NCBI RefSeq assembly: GCF_003286085.1
Contig: NW_020825349.1
Span: 62,001 to 126,000 of the forward strand
DNA: 64,000 bases
Direction of reading: 5' to 3'
Source of the DNA: Drosophila persimilis
Lineage: Eukaryota > Arthropoda > Insecta > Diptera > Drosophilidae
Shown: one piece after another, positions 42,319 through 54,129 of the stretch
Layout of the letters: the number at the start of each line of letters is the position of its first letter
Numbering within the stretch: position 1 is the stretch's first letter
Made by a program: the position numbers and the translations under genes
The notes under the pieces: model-generated
Databases searched by the model: none
Seen by the model: the letters and a program-made list of their open reading frames with translations, nothing else
Told to the model about the DNA's origin: nothing

Positions 42319-43563
42319 CTACTTCGGGGGCTGATCTAAAAAATGATCATCCTCAATGTTATTTATCCTCATTGCTTTATTAGCCGGTTGTTCCGACATT
42401 TCGTTTGGCTTTCGTTTCTGCGCTTGATTGTCGTTAGACTGATTATTCGGTACTACGTTTGCCCTAAAATGCTGGGCTTGGCTATAATTGTTATTATTTC
42501 TCCTATAATAACCGTTAGTATTCTCCCGATAATTTCTATTGTTATTATTTCCCCTGAATTGATTGCTGTTCTGTCGGTTCCGGATTTGTATCGATTCGTC
42601 TACCTCCATTGGTTCTGGGGCCTGATTTTGTTGTTTATTACCCAAGAAATAGGGTTGTCCCCAAGACATGTTATTCCTCTGCAAATCCCTTTTTTGGTCG
42701 AATGGTGAACTGTTAGTCCTAGATTGTCGCTGGTTGAATCTTAAGGTATTAAAATTATTATTCCCTGAATTTCTGGGACCGCTGAATTGGTAGGCAAATT
42801 GGGCCCGAATGTTATTAGATTGCAATTCCTGTACCTTTGCTAAGGCATTCGGTAAATCTGGGGGATTCAATGAAAATAGGATTTCAGCAATGCCGCCGTT
42901 TAGGCCAGTGACAAAAATGCGTAAGGCATTGTCTCTAATTTTTTTATTTGATTCTTTGGTGATTTCACTGTCCTTTCCGTGAGTCATTATTGTCTTATTT
43001 ATTAACAAGGTCATTTTCTTGTTAACCTCGTTATAGAAATCTATAATTGAAAGGTTCCCTTGTCGGAGAACGCTTAACTCCTGTTCTATTATGTAAATAG
43101 GTCTCTTGTCACTGTAAACAAAGTCAAGCCGTGAAAGTATGGCATCAAAATTTAGAACTGTCCCGTGGTTGGTCAGTGCGTCATGTGCTGGTCCTGTTAT
43201 TTTGTTTCTCAAAATTGTTAATGCAATATAATATTGCTTACTTCCTTTCTTATATAACTTCACTGCAGTTTCTGCAGCTTCCCTCCATCCTACATATTGG
43301 TTTAATCCACCATTGAAAATTGGTAGGGATTCTATTACCTTCAATGTGGTGTCGTCTCTTATTGTCTCGTCTATTGTTTCTGCCTGATAATCCGATACCT
43401 GATCGGATTTAGTTTCTATTTGTTGTTTTAAATTTACAATTTGCTCTTGTACTTGTGAAATTTGAAGTGCTATCAATTGTTTGACCAGATCTGCTGTGAG
43501 ATCGGTCCTTGCTTGAGAGTTAATCATTTTTAGTTTTTCAAAATCTAAAGTTAGCTGATCCAC
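42319..43563 (-). CDS. gag: Gyp-2 Gag
   Basis: 414 codons, open. Differs from 26295-27539 by T to K (HGKDSE) and E to D (EDDHF). Leader 43564-44181 follows upstream with the shorter hexamer array (~43946-44009). Confidence 0.9.
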   Translation of the reverse strand: MDQLTLDFEKLKMINSQARTDLTADLVKQLIALQISQVQEQIVNLKQQIETKSDQVSDYQAETIDETIRDDTTLKVIESLPIFNGGLNQYVGWREAAETAVKLYKKGSKQYYIALTILRNKITGPAHDALTNHGTVLNFDAILSRLDFVYSDKRPIYIIEQELSVLRQGNLSIIDFYNEVNKKMTLLINKTIMTHGKDSEITKESNKKIRDNALRIFVTGLNGGIAEILFSLNPPDLPNALAKVQELQSNNIRAQFAYQFSGPRNSGNNNFNTLRFNQRQSRTNSSPFDQKRDLQRNNMSWGQPYFLGNKQQNQAPEPMEVDESIQIRNRQNSNQFRGNNNNRNYRENTNGYYRRNNNNYSQAQHFRANVVPNNQSNDNQAQKRKPNEMSEQPANKAMRINNIEDDHFLDQPPK

Positions 43564-44181
43564 TTTTAATTTTTCTTATATGTTAGTTGTTATAATCTTA
43601 TATAACCTAATTGAACTTATATATTTATTAATGCAACTCTTGCTCACGAAATATCCGGTAGGGGTCGTCCTTCTTAGTTTGGCAGATCTTCGAACGGTTC
43701 TTCCTTCTTGATTTGTCTGACAGGTCTTCGAACGGGTCTTCCTTCTTAAATTTCTTTGACTGAATTTGTTTGACTGGGTCTTCTGGGGGTCTTCCTTCTT
43801 TGGCTTCGCTGATCGTTTCACTTTCTTTGTATTTTGGTTTTGTCGGTTTTGTTGGTTTTGTTTTTTAAAAACTTTGGGTTTCTTTGGTTTTTTTTGTATT
43901 TACGAATTGCCTTGATTAGCTTTTTGTTTTATTTGTATTTTGCATTTTATTTGTATTTGTATTTGTATTTGTATTTGTATTTGTATTTGTATTTGTATTT
44001 GTATTTATTTTTGCACTCCCTAAGCTCCGGTTTGTTTCCTTTTTATCTCACTTTTTTTTATCTTATATCACACAGTCACTCCGCGTTTTTAAATTTGAAG
44101 GATTTATTCCATTAATTAATTGTCCTTCGGGTTTCGGCACGACGCAACACTTTTATCATTCGGTGTTTTTTATACAACGTC

Positions 44182-44199
44182 GCCCCACGTTGGGCGCCA
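44182..44199 (-). other. Gyp-2 tRNA-Lys primer-binding site
   Basis: Exact copy of the site at 28176-28193, between leader and LTR. Confidence 0.85.
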
Positions 44200-44735
44200 A
44201 TTAAACAACTGCGGCAGCGGATTGTGTTTTTAAAAAGGTTTTTATTTTACTTCGAACTTAACTTCACTGATATAGATATAAGTAGAGGGTCACAAAGGAG
44301 TTCCGGGCAAGGGATTGCGCGATATTAATATTTAGCTAGACTTTGCGGTGTCGCTGCTCGATCAAGACTGATTTGAACTTTCTGATCTTTGCATCGTTGA
44401 TCCCTTTCGGGAATCGTTTTTCTATAAACATTTCAATTGATTTCGCCATCCCGAGTATTAGATTTCGTCATCCAAAGAGAGAACTGTAAAAGGCCTAAAG
44501 TGCAGGATCTGCAGAAAGCCGGGAGTGAGATTGTTTATGAGAAGCCGGGTGTGGGCAAACATTGGTTTTCCATTTAGGCGAGTGTCAAAGATTGGGATTG
44601 CGGCGGGGGCGCTTGAGATTGTACATATTAGAAATCAATTAGGCGGAGGCCCAAGATTGAAATTGTTTTCGTTTTGGAAAGCCAAAGATTGTTTACAACT
44701 CGTATAAGAGCTCAATGGAATTGGGTACGTTAACT
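44200..44735 (-). mobile_element. Gyp-2 5' LTR
   Basis: Copy of 28194-28729 (for example CTTAGAAATC there is ATTAGAAATC here). The right-hand TGCA follows at 44736-44739. No matching left TGCA/LTR exists for this copy, as expected if it arose by duplication and not by its own insertion. Confidence 0.88.
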
Positions 44736-44739
44736 TGCA

Positions 44740-46787
44740 CGCGTTGCTGCCGGTCTCATGGTTAGTCGGGTAGAGTGGGGGTGGGGTAGGGAGAGATCGC
44801 GTCACGAGCTCGAGCATTAGGAGCAAAGACAATAAAAATAAGTTCCGCGTGCGGTTCAAGGTTCAGACGGAAGAAATTTACAGAGAAATGACAGTGTAGG
44901 GAGATGAGTCAGCGGAACTAATTCGAGCGGGAGTTGCTTGCGGTGTCATTGCAACTCGGTATGCCCACCCTCCCTTGATCGCACCGGTCCAAACAGGCTG
45001 GGTAATGGGTAACGATCCCTAAAATAAACGCTCTACTTCTGCTAGGTTACGTCATCTCGGCGCCACATGATCCTTAATAACGGCAACAATTAACGGGAAT
45101 TCATTACAAACAGTTTATTCATTAAACTTTCATACAAGCTCTCATGGCCGCTAAGAGGGTAGATATATATGTATAAAGGCTACTAAAGTAATAAGGATAA
45201 TATGTTAAAATAAGCTGCAATTAAGATTAATTATATATATATAAAAATATCATGATGAAAGATCTTATGAGACTAGAGTCAACTAATTATAAAGAGTATA
45301 TTCAGGAATAATGGTAATTACGTTACACAAATAGAAATATATTCGAATGGTTTTCAGTTTAAATGCAAAAACAAGGGACGGATGGATGCATCTTTAAAGT
45401 GCACAGAAATTGCTTGTGGGGTAATTCCAATCATAAGTTCGGTTGTCGATAGCTTCGGAATTGCAGAAAGTTACATAGCTTGCGAAAGAGCAGAACAAAA
45501 CAAACACTTGAACAATTGGATTGGTCAGCGTTACAGTACGGCTGGGAAGTTTACGGTCGAGGCATGGAATCTTTAATGTTGCTTCGACTTGCGTAAAATT
45601 TTGAATTCACATATAGCAGACGTTCACAGATTATCACTCACATTACGATCAAATCCAACGATGAAAGCGCTTCCATGTGGTCGATGAGGGTGGCTGAAAA
45701 CTTGTAAATATCAGTGTGTCAGAGTAGATAGGCGATACGCGCGAGTATTAGTTTTAGTTCCTTTCCTTCTAGCTGCACATTTCTTTATGATAAGCCAAAC
45801 AAACCGAATCCCACGAATTTAACTTTTAATGTTAATCCTAGGGTCCGTACAATAGTGGGGTTCCAAAGTATTATTCTAATATGAAGAAATGCATGGGCAT
45901 AGCCATCATGATCGAGACACCGAATGACTTCATCAGCAACGCAAACAGTATTTCGGCACCGGTAAATGTCTTCTCCTTTAGCGGTACTGTTCGTATGCGG
46001 GCGGCGTAAGCGACGTAGCAATGACGAAAGTCACTGAAGAGGGAATAGTCAATTTCAATCATATGTACATATGTATGTCACTGCACGCGTAGATAAAAGC
46101 CCATCGACCGTTTTTCACTAGTGTAGGCCGAGCAAGGCTTGTATGTGTGTGGACCCACGCCGGTACACGCTGCGGTAAATGCAGTGATGCTCACATGTAT
46201 GCAGACGCCACGTCGAAAGAATATTTGGGGTCGAAGACGGCTAACACATACTGTAGTCGATCGGGACGATGGGTATTTATATGTGTGGTAAGGTGACGAG
46301 ACTGTAGTGAGTACGGCTTACGGCAGTACGACCGGCGTTTCGTAAGGTATTACGTACAGCCAAAACGAACTTTAATTTTCTGTTGGCCGGCAGTTGGGGT
46401 ACAATTTTCACTCACCCGATGGGTTCGGCCTTCGCTTAATCAACGTAGGAATGATCTTCTGACTAGATCTTAGCCGCGATAGACAAGCTGTAATTACGGT
46501 CGAGGTTAGAATTTTTCCTTTCACTGCACTACTTGAGTATTTTCCTCAGACGTCCGTCTGGGATCGCGAGTAAAATTGGAAAGAACATGCCCAAGCCACT
46601 CTCCTTCCGCTTGAGCCCTTAGTTCTCTCATTCCCCTTTTCTCACCACACCTTGACAGTAGCCGCTGTTAACTTATGTCACTTTTTTCTTGCGCGTAACT
46701 GCCCAAAAGGTGCAAGGTTCATGTCTAAGGGAAGGGGAAACCGTGGGACGGTTATCCGATATTTTTGGTTGGACAGGCGCCACTACA
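44740..46787 (-). mobile_element. Long-LTR gypsy LTR, unit 2 copy
   Basis: Duplicate of 28734-30695 with an extra ~86 bp at 46056-46141. The LTR start TGTAGTGGCGCC is at 46787. Confidence 0.65.
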
Positions 46788-46852
46788 ACACCCCACTACC
46801 AAGATCACACTTGGCAGTAATACACTGAAAATAGTGATCCACGCCTGAAACC

Positions 46853-48850
46853 TCATTGTTTTATATCTTTAGCATGGAATTTCCCTAGGATTCGTCCATG
46901 TAGGTCCTCGAGTTCGCAGTAACTATTACCATGTCTTTTTCTCACCCGGGCTTTCACGAAAGTAGGTGCCAGCTTGGCATTAAAGCCTCTGCTAAAGTTA
47001 CTTTGCTGGAAGTTTCTTTTATACACTTCCTGACCAACGACAAACGAGACGTCTCGACTACGCAAATTATATACTTTTTCGTTGCGACTATGCTGCTGTT
47101 GAGCTGAATGCATAGCTTTTTGTCGAATGATATTGAACGAATCGTCTCGCGAAAACTGTACTGTTCGATCCTCCAGCATTTCTAACTTAATAGCTGATAG
47201 CTAGAGCCATTGGTAGCCATATGTTGACCAAACGCTATTCTGTATGGGGTCGAATTAATGGAGGTATGTGTGCTCGAACGTAGTGCACAGGCAATATGGC
47301 TCAACTTTTCATCCCAATTGGATTGGTCTGGTTTTATATAGGCCTTTATCGCGGCAATGACCTAACGATTCACACGTTCTGACGCATTTGCTGGGGGTGC
47401 ATGCACGGCTGTAAACATATGTTTGACACCGTTGTTTTCCAGCAAGCTCTGGAATACCTGTGATTTAAACTGAACTCCATTATCCGATACTACCGTCTCG
47501 GGTACGCCGAAGCAGTGAAACAACTCTTCCTCGATAAATCGGATGATCGAATCCGCTGTAAACTTCTTTACGGGTTTGACAAATGGGAATTTGGCGAAAT
47601 GATCCAGGACTTTAAAGATTCCTATGTTCCCTGACTTACTACGCGGATACGGTCCCAAGAAATCCACATACAGTTTCTGAAAGAATCTGTTAGTTCCCTG
47701 AGTTTTTCCCATGGGAGGTCGTAAACAATAACTTGGATGCTTTGAACTTTTTCATACCTCGCACTGATTGACATATGCCTTCACATCGGTGACCAAATTC
47801 GGCCAATAGTAGTATCGCCGTATTCGCTCCAGCGTTTTGTGGATACCACCGTGTGAGGAGTGAGGATGCTCGTGTGCTTGCCTCAGCATAACGGACGTTA
47901 GGGCGGATGGTACCCATAACTTCCAGCAGAGGTCATCGGATACTTTTTCTCCTACTGCATGGTCAGCACGACGATAAATGAAACCATCAATTACTTTGAC
48001 ATCAATTACTTTTTAGATCCTCATACTCAACTGAGTGAAACTGTGGTGAACTGAGATCTAGCAGACTGTCCATTTGGAGCTCGGACAGGTCTTCAGTATA
48101 GGCTCGGGACAGGGCGTCTGGCACTTTGTTGTTGACTCCTTTTCGGTGATGAATTTGGAAGTCAAAACCTTGTAATTTTAACGACCATCTGGCGAGTCTA
48201 GAGCTCACATCCGATTGACTCATAAGCCATTTTAACGAAGCATGATCGGTAATAATGACAAATTCATGCCCTTCGATGTAGGCGCGAAACTTTTTACCAC
48301 ACAGTACAGCTGCTAAACATTCTTTTTCTGTAACCGAGTAATTTCGTTGGCATTGCTTTAGCTTTCTAGACATATATGCGATCGGAACATCGTTACCTTC
48401 TACATCTTTTTGCATAAGTACTCCGCCCACGCCAGTATGACTCGCATCGCAGTGAATAGCGAATGGAATCCGAAAATTTGGACTATGCAAAACGGGAGCA
48501 CTGCAAAGTTTACCTTTCAGGTCTTCAAATGCAAGTTGGACCTCATTCGTCCATTCAAACTTACGTTTCTGTTTCAACGTGTCCGACAATGGAGCGGCCA
48601 GACCGGCATAATTTGGAATGAATTTATGATACCAGCCAGTTACTCCTAAAAACCTTCGTACCTGTTTGACTGAACGAGGTGTTGGGAATTCCCGAATGGC
48701 TGAAACCTTTTCTGGATAGGTTTTAATAGTTCCATCCCCAATGACATGGCCAAGGTATCTTACTTCCTTCAAACAAAATTTACTTTTTTCGTCATTAATT
48801 GTTAACCCAGCTTGTTTTAACCGAGATGCTAACTCGGATAACACACGCAC
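46853..48850 (-). pseudogene. pol: Long-LTR gypsy pol remnant, unit 2 copy
   Basis: Same segments and same disabling lesions as 30761-32758, so the damage predates the tandem duplication. RT thumb/RNase H frame 48850-48002, integrase core 47712-47362, C-terminus 47179-46853. Confidence 0.85.
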
Positions 48851-50314
48851 ATGGATTTCGAAAGTAGAAGATGTAATATTCGACGCTTGTCGTGCCTTCT
48901 TGTATTTTAATTATCCACGGCTAACTCCCAAAATTACAGCCTAAAACTAGGCCGTTAAAAAATTGGAGTTGAAGATCTTTTGAGCTTTGATAAAGCTTAT
49001 CAACAGCTGTTTTTATATTTTCTATCTTTCTTTCGAAATTAGACCCCATATGCGAAACCCTGTTTTTTTATACGCTTTCTGTTTAACTACGTTCTTTTGA
49101 TACGGCAAAAATTTGCAACAGCCAATTAAATCCGGTATAAACAAAAAGGGAATTCCTGTCCATGGGCTAAGTCGAACTTGAACAAATGAGTAGTGTATTA
49201 ATACCGATTATTTTTACAGTTTTTGATTTTGGTTGCCACGCATTCATCTCATCATCTATGCAGATACTCATCACAATCACACACATCATCATACTCCTCC
49301 ACCCATCAAATCATCTCATCCAACACACAACGAAAGTTCTTTCTGCGTGGGAGTCAAAGCTATTAATCGTATCGTAAGTGATTATCCTGAACCAAGTAAG
49401 CCATCTGAAAAGAATGAATGTGCGGTAACTATTCGTTGGTCTTCAACCATGATCACGGTTTTATACACATATTACTCATGCCTTTAAGCGATTTTCCATA
49501 TACCCGATTTTTGTCTGGTTTTGGGCACTGCCGAAGTTAACGTAATGAAGTTTGAAGTTTTCTTGTTCCTAACTCGTGCATTTATATATACCAACTTCAA
49601 ATCATTTTTATAGATTTAAGATCATTATACCCTACCTCGCCCCTATGATATTCTTTCCCCAGTATATGCTGTATAGTATGTATGACAATATCGAATAGCA
49701 GGCTTATATTAGGGACTAAATTCTATTAGCGTTAGGTTTTATAGGAATTTAAATGAAGAACTATGGATTGCTTAAATAAAGTTAGTTTGGAAATGAACCA
49801 AGGCTAAATATCTTATATCGGAACCATGCAACCTCGTCTGACGGAGATGTGACCCACCGCAGTCTTTGTTGGAGGGATCCTGATTGTTAATAGGTGGCCC
49901 TGAAGGATCGTGGTAGGGTGGACGTTCTCGCCAATGGGCGATACCGCAGCCGACAAAGATCTGACCGGTGATCTTCTTCGTTTACGTATCCATGCTGATC
50001 TGTCCCTTTGACCCCCCTGTATCCCGTTTCCTAGTATCCTTTTCCTACTCGTACGCGATTTAATTTTTTATATAAATTCTTATCTCGACCATTTGCCAGA
50101 GCTCTAAATGGGTAGTAAAATATCCTCCATGCCCACACCCCGCCGACCAGAGACAAAAGCCGAAGCCAGCGCGTACTTCCTTCTCCCGTTTAGCTATTAT
50201 CAGCTCCTAGAACCTGTACGTTGTATGCTACAGGTAAAGACAAATTTTAAATGGCAATGGGTTTTATGGCAGGGTTTTAAGAACGTTTTTAAGAATAAAA
50301 TATATATAAAATTT
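48851..50314 (+). other. Probable LTR of the + strand element, unit 2 copy
   Basis: Duplicate of 32759-34190, keeping 32 bp (about 49700-49731) that unit 1 lacks; that stretch is bounded by TAGC repeats. Ends at the PBS 50315-50332 (TGGCGCCCAACGTGGGGC). Leader 50333-51192 shows no credible gene. Confidence 0.45.
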
Positions 50315-51192
50315 TGGCGCCCAACGTGGGGCCCTTCTTCGGCATGCCCCGACCAAGAAAATTTGTATAAAGTCATCAACACCAATGCGAGCTGCTTCTC
50401 AAGGCAGTGTCATAAGACTTATTCCTTTATCCCTTAATTCCCAAGATATATGCATGGTCGTGCATTGTCTGTAGGATTGACTTCGAGTAGCTGGATTGCG
50501 TAGCAGTTTCTAACAGAACTAGGCATAGCAACGAACCTGTAGTATCTGGCCGGATAGGCCACTCTGCTAAATAGCGCGTTCCAATGTTTCTGTCGGATTA
50601 GGTTTCAAAGTGGATTAGCTTTACTGCCTACCTACAAAAGTGGGAGCGTGTTGTTTGGGGGAGGAACTTGTCCATACCGTTGATCATTGTCTGCCGTTTT
50701 GGCCTGGATCAGGTTAGTCAGTGGCTTAGAGCTACGGCCTGCCCGCGAACGAAGGCAATAGAATCGGAGATGGTATATTTCCTGGGTCAGCATAAACTAT
50801 GTCTTCTTCTTCAGTTTTTCTATTGTTTTTCCGTTTTTTTTTTTTGTGTTTGACAGACGTGGGTGGACAATTTGGTGGTCCGCGATCCAGAACTTTTTTG
50901 TGTTTTTGCGACCTACAGTATAAGTAGAGGTGCATCGGTTTGTCAGGGTTTCGGATTGCTCGGATATCCGTCAGTGGTGTAGAACTACCGAACGGTCCCA
51001 GTTCATCCGACGACTCATTGTAATGATTGTCGATCGTGAATAATATCACCAGAGTCAGTGGGGGACACATTCCTATTAGACGAAGGGTGCATGGTTTCCG
51101 AATTTTGTGGATACAGAGTAGATATATCGATCGTTAAAAGTTAATAATCAAGAGTAGAACAGAAAATCATATATTAGTAAAATTAGGATAGG

Positions 51193-52752
51193 ATGTCATT
51201 AAATTGGAGTTTTGACGAGATTGAGCCAAACGACCATTCCGATATTATCTGCTGTATTTACGTAAGACAGGTAGAATATCGGACACAGCTTTTAAGAACA
51301 AGTTGTAACCACGTATTTCATTTAGTTTTTTTTAATACGAGAAGAGGTGGAAAGACCGTGTGCCCGATGTGCAACAAGCCCCTACAATCATCCGCTCCTA
51401 GCTTAGCGGAGGAATTAGCCGTAGCGCAGGCGTCCGCCTCGAATGTAGAGTCTTCTCAGCTTCTAATGAGAACCCGATCACAGCGTGTGACAGCAGCTCC
51501 AGCTGCGAATACTGAAAATTTACCTTCTGTTGGTCCAACTGAAGTTGGTGTACCAATCATGCCAGTTCCGAGTAGCGAGCCAGCGAATGAAGCAAGCCCA
51601 GGCTTGGCTCAAATGGCACAGGCGTTGCCGGACGCTATGGGTCAAATCGGGTTGTTATCTCAAGCCATGACTCAAATGACTCAGACTATGGAAAAAGGAT
51701 TCCAACGTTTGGCAAGTCCAACGGTACAGCCGCCGAATGACCAAGCTGCTGGATCTTCACAGCCTAGTGGAGAAAACCAAACCTTCGAACAGTTGTTCCA
51801 AATACCAACTCGAGAGTCCGTAGGTGCCCCGATAACTCAGGCTAATGATTCTGCTGTTTCGGTAACCCCATGGGGATCCCAACAGATAGCGGGACTACGA
51901 CCCGATAGGATTGGACAAATAATCGCAGGATGGAAGGTGCGGTTATCTGGAAATTCGTCCATGTCGGTGGAAGATTTCATATATCGGATAGAAGCGTTAA
52001 CCAAACAGACCTTAGAGGGTAATCTCGACCTAGTGGCCAGAAACGCCATTTATTTATTTGAAGCCAGTGCTAGCGAGTGGTTTTGGCGTTACCATAAAAG
52101 CGTACCCTCCGTGACCTGGCCGCAGCTAAGTACAGCCCTAAAAACTCGATTTAGGGATGGGCGTACCGACCTAGAAATTCGTACGGCAATAGTGCAACGA
52201 AAGCAGAAGCCGCACGAACTATTTGATACATTTTACGAAGCCATTGTAACCTTGTCCGATAAACTAGTCAACCCCATGTCCGAAATGTCGCTGTTGGAAG
52301 TGCTAAAGTCGAATCTCTTGGCCGATATCCAACATGAAATTTTATACATTCCCATTCTGTCAGTAGCACAATTGCGCAACCTAGTGCGTACTCGCGAACG
52401 TTTTTTGCAAGCAGTGGCTAAGCCTATGGGCAGCGCTGAGCCGAAGCGTATTCCTATACGACGACAGGTGCATGAAATTGTGGTGCAGACAGACCAGGAA
52501 GGCGATGAGGTCGATGAAACCCAACAGCTAGATATTGCTGCGGTAATCCTTTCCTGTTGGAACTGTGGTTGTCAGGGGCATCGGTATCAAGACTGCGTAG
52601 GTGATCGCACCGTCTTTTGTTACGGCTGTGGCAAACGGGATACGTATAAACCGTCGTGCTCTAGGTGCAACGATTCAAAAAACTCGTCAAGCCGTGCACA
52701 ACCGACAGGTGCACGCAAACCAAACAGTTCGAAAGCAACGAACACCATTTAA
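51193..52752 (+). CDS. gag: Gag with N-terminal RING-like domain
   Basis: 519 codons starting MSLNWSFDEIEPND. Residues ~15-62 look like a RING-H2 finger: CNHVFH and CPMCNKPLQ fit the second half, but the first pair reads ICCIY and one later Cys is Phe, so zinc binding is probably damaged. A low-complexity region, a capsid-like core (~240-400, WKVRLSGNSSMSVEDFIYRIE) and two zinc knuckles follow (CWNCGCQGHRYQDC, CYGCGKRDTYKPSC; the latter lacks His). It lies ~860 bp after a tRNA-Lys PBS. RING fused to Gag is unusual; a role in ubiquitin transfer would be pure inference. Confidence 0.85.
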   Translation: MSLNWSFDEIEPNDHSDIICCIYVRQVEYRTQLLRTSCNHVFHLVFFNTRRGGKTVCPMCNKPLQSSAPSLAEELAVAQASASNVESSQLLMRTRSQRVTAAPAANTENLPSVGPTEVGVPIMPVPSSEPANEASPGLAQMAQALPDAMGQIGLLSQAMTQMTQTMEKGFQRLASPTVQPPNDQAAGSSQPSGENQTFEQLFQIPTRESVGAPITQANDSAVSVTPWGSQQIAGLRPDRIGQIIAGWKVRLSGNSSMSVEDFIYRIEALTKQTLEGNLDLVARNAIYLFEASASEWFWRYHKSVPSVTWPQLSTALKTRFRDGRTDLEIRTAIVQRKQKPHELFDTFYEAIVTLSDKLVNPMSEMSLLEVLKSNLLADIQHEILYIPILSVAQLRNLVRTRERFLQAVAKPMGSAEPKRIPIRRQVHEIVVQTDQEGDEVDETQQLDIAAVILSCWNCGCQGHRYQDCVGDRTVFCYGCGKRDTYKPSCSRCNDSKNSSSRAQPTGARKPNSSKATNTI

Positions 52753-53426
52753 TGGACGTTTCGACAGTTCCATTACTCCCGGACTTACAAAAACTCCCAG
52801 ACATTCCGTCACACACTTGTATTTTAACCCCAAGTAGGGAAAGAATTCAACTACCGACTCGATCTCGAAAGCGATTGCTCCAATATCGGCAAACTGTCAA
52901 AAACGAGCGCTCTAACGTATTGGCGTCAGTCGTTAATACGTCCAAGGACTGGCGACCCTATGCGGAAGTCACCGTACTGGGAAGGACGCTCAGTGGACTG
53001 ATGGATACCGGCGCATCCATAAGTTGCATAGGTGGGAAGTTTGCGGCCGACCTGGTTCAGAATCCGAACCCGATCAAGCCTGTGAGAGCAGCAGTACGGA
53101 CGGCGGATGGGCAGAGCCAGCCAATAATTGGCAAAGTCACCACCGAAGTGGGTTTTCAAGGCCAGAAGGAAGTATTGAAACTGTTTGTAGCCCCAGCCTT
53201 GGCGCAAGACTTATATCTAGGCATAGACTTTTGGTCTCGCTTTAATTTGTTACCTGCTTTTCTAGCCCATAAATCATTCAGTCCAGAGTTGTCAGGCTTA
53301 ACATTCGATAGTACGTTATATGTGTGTCAGAGACGGTCAACTTATTTCCCTCCTTTGCGAAGCAAGGTCTGGGAAAAACGGGCTGGTTGTCGCACGAAAT
53401 TGAAGTGGGCAACGCTAAGGCAATAA
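52665..53426 (+). pseudogene. pol: Protease of the RING-gag gypsy element
   Basis: It overlaps the gag end in another frame, as expected for Gag-Pol frameshifting. GLMDTGASISCIGGKF is the aspartic-protease active site, and LYLGIDFWSRFNL the C-terminal protease motif. It leaves frame near 53330, where the RT frame begins, so a frameshift mutation probably separates protease and RT. Confidence 0.8.
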
Positions 53427-54129
53427 AACAACGACATTATGCCGTGTCTCCAGCCGTAGAAAGGCTGATGTACGTAGAGGTAGACCGGATGTTAGCTCTT
53501 GGAGTGATCGAAGAATCAGATAGCGCATGGTCGTCACCCGTGGTCCTCGTTCGTAAATCTGGAAAGGGGCGATTATGCATCGACAGTCGGAAACTTAACG
53601 AAGTCACTGTTAAGAACGCTTATCCCATGCCATTGATCGATGGCATTCTCAGTCGGCTTCCTCGAGCTGAGTTCATCTCAAGCATCGATTTAACGGATGC
53701 CTATTGGCAAATTCCGCTGGAAGTAAGCGCTCGTGAAAAAACGGCGTTTACAATCCCAGGGCGCCCGTTATATCAGTACACGGTCATGCCCTTTGGGTTG
53801 TGTAATGCACCCCAAACGATGTCCAAGTTGATGGATAAAGTGATTTATCTAGACGACTTGTTGGTGACATCTGAATCATTTGAGCAGCATATTCAAGTTC
53901 TCACTGTCCTGTCCGCCCGATTACGCGAAGCGTGTCTGACCATTAACGTGGAGAAGTCCAAATTTTGCCTAAAGGAGGTCAAATACCTAGGCCATGTTAT
54001 AGGCAACGGAACTATCCAGACAGATGTGGAGAAGGTCCAAGCGATTCAAGAGTTTCCGGTCCCACGATCCGTGAAACAAGTCCGCAGGTTCTTGGGTCTC
54101 ACTGCTTGGTACCACAAATTCATTAAAAA
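53324..54129 (+). pseudogene. pol: Reverse transcriptase of the RING-gag gypsy element, truncated
   Basis: RT fingers and palm: SAWSSPVVLVRKSGKGRLCID, SIDLTDAYWQIPL, MPFGLCNAPQTM and the catalytic YLDDLLV, followed by LGHVIGNGTIQ. About ten residues expected between KVI and YLDD are missing. The frame enters DINE-1 copy E after WYHKFIKN, so connection, RNase H and integrase are absent. Confidence 0.85.
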
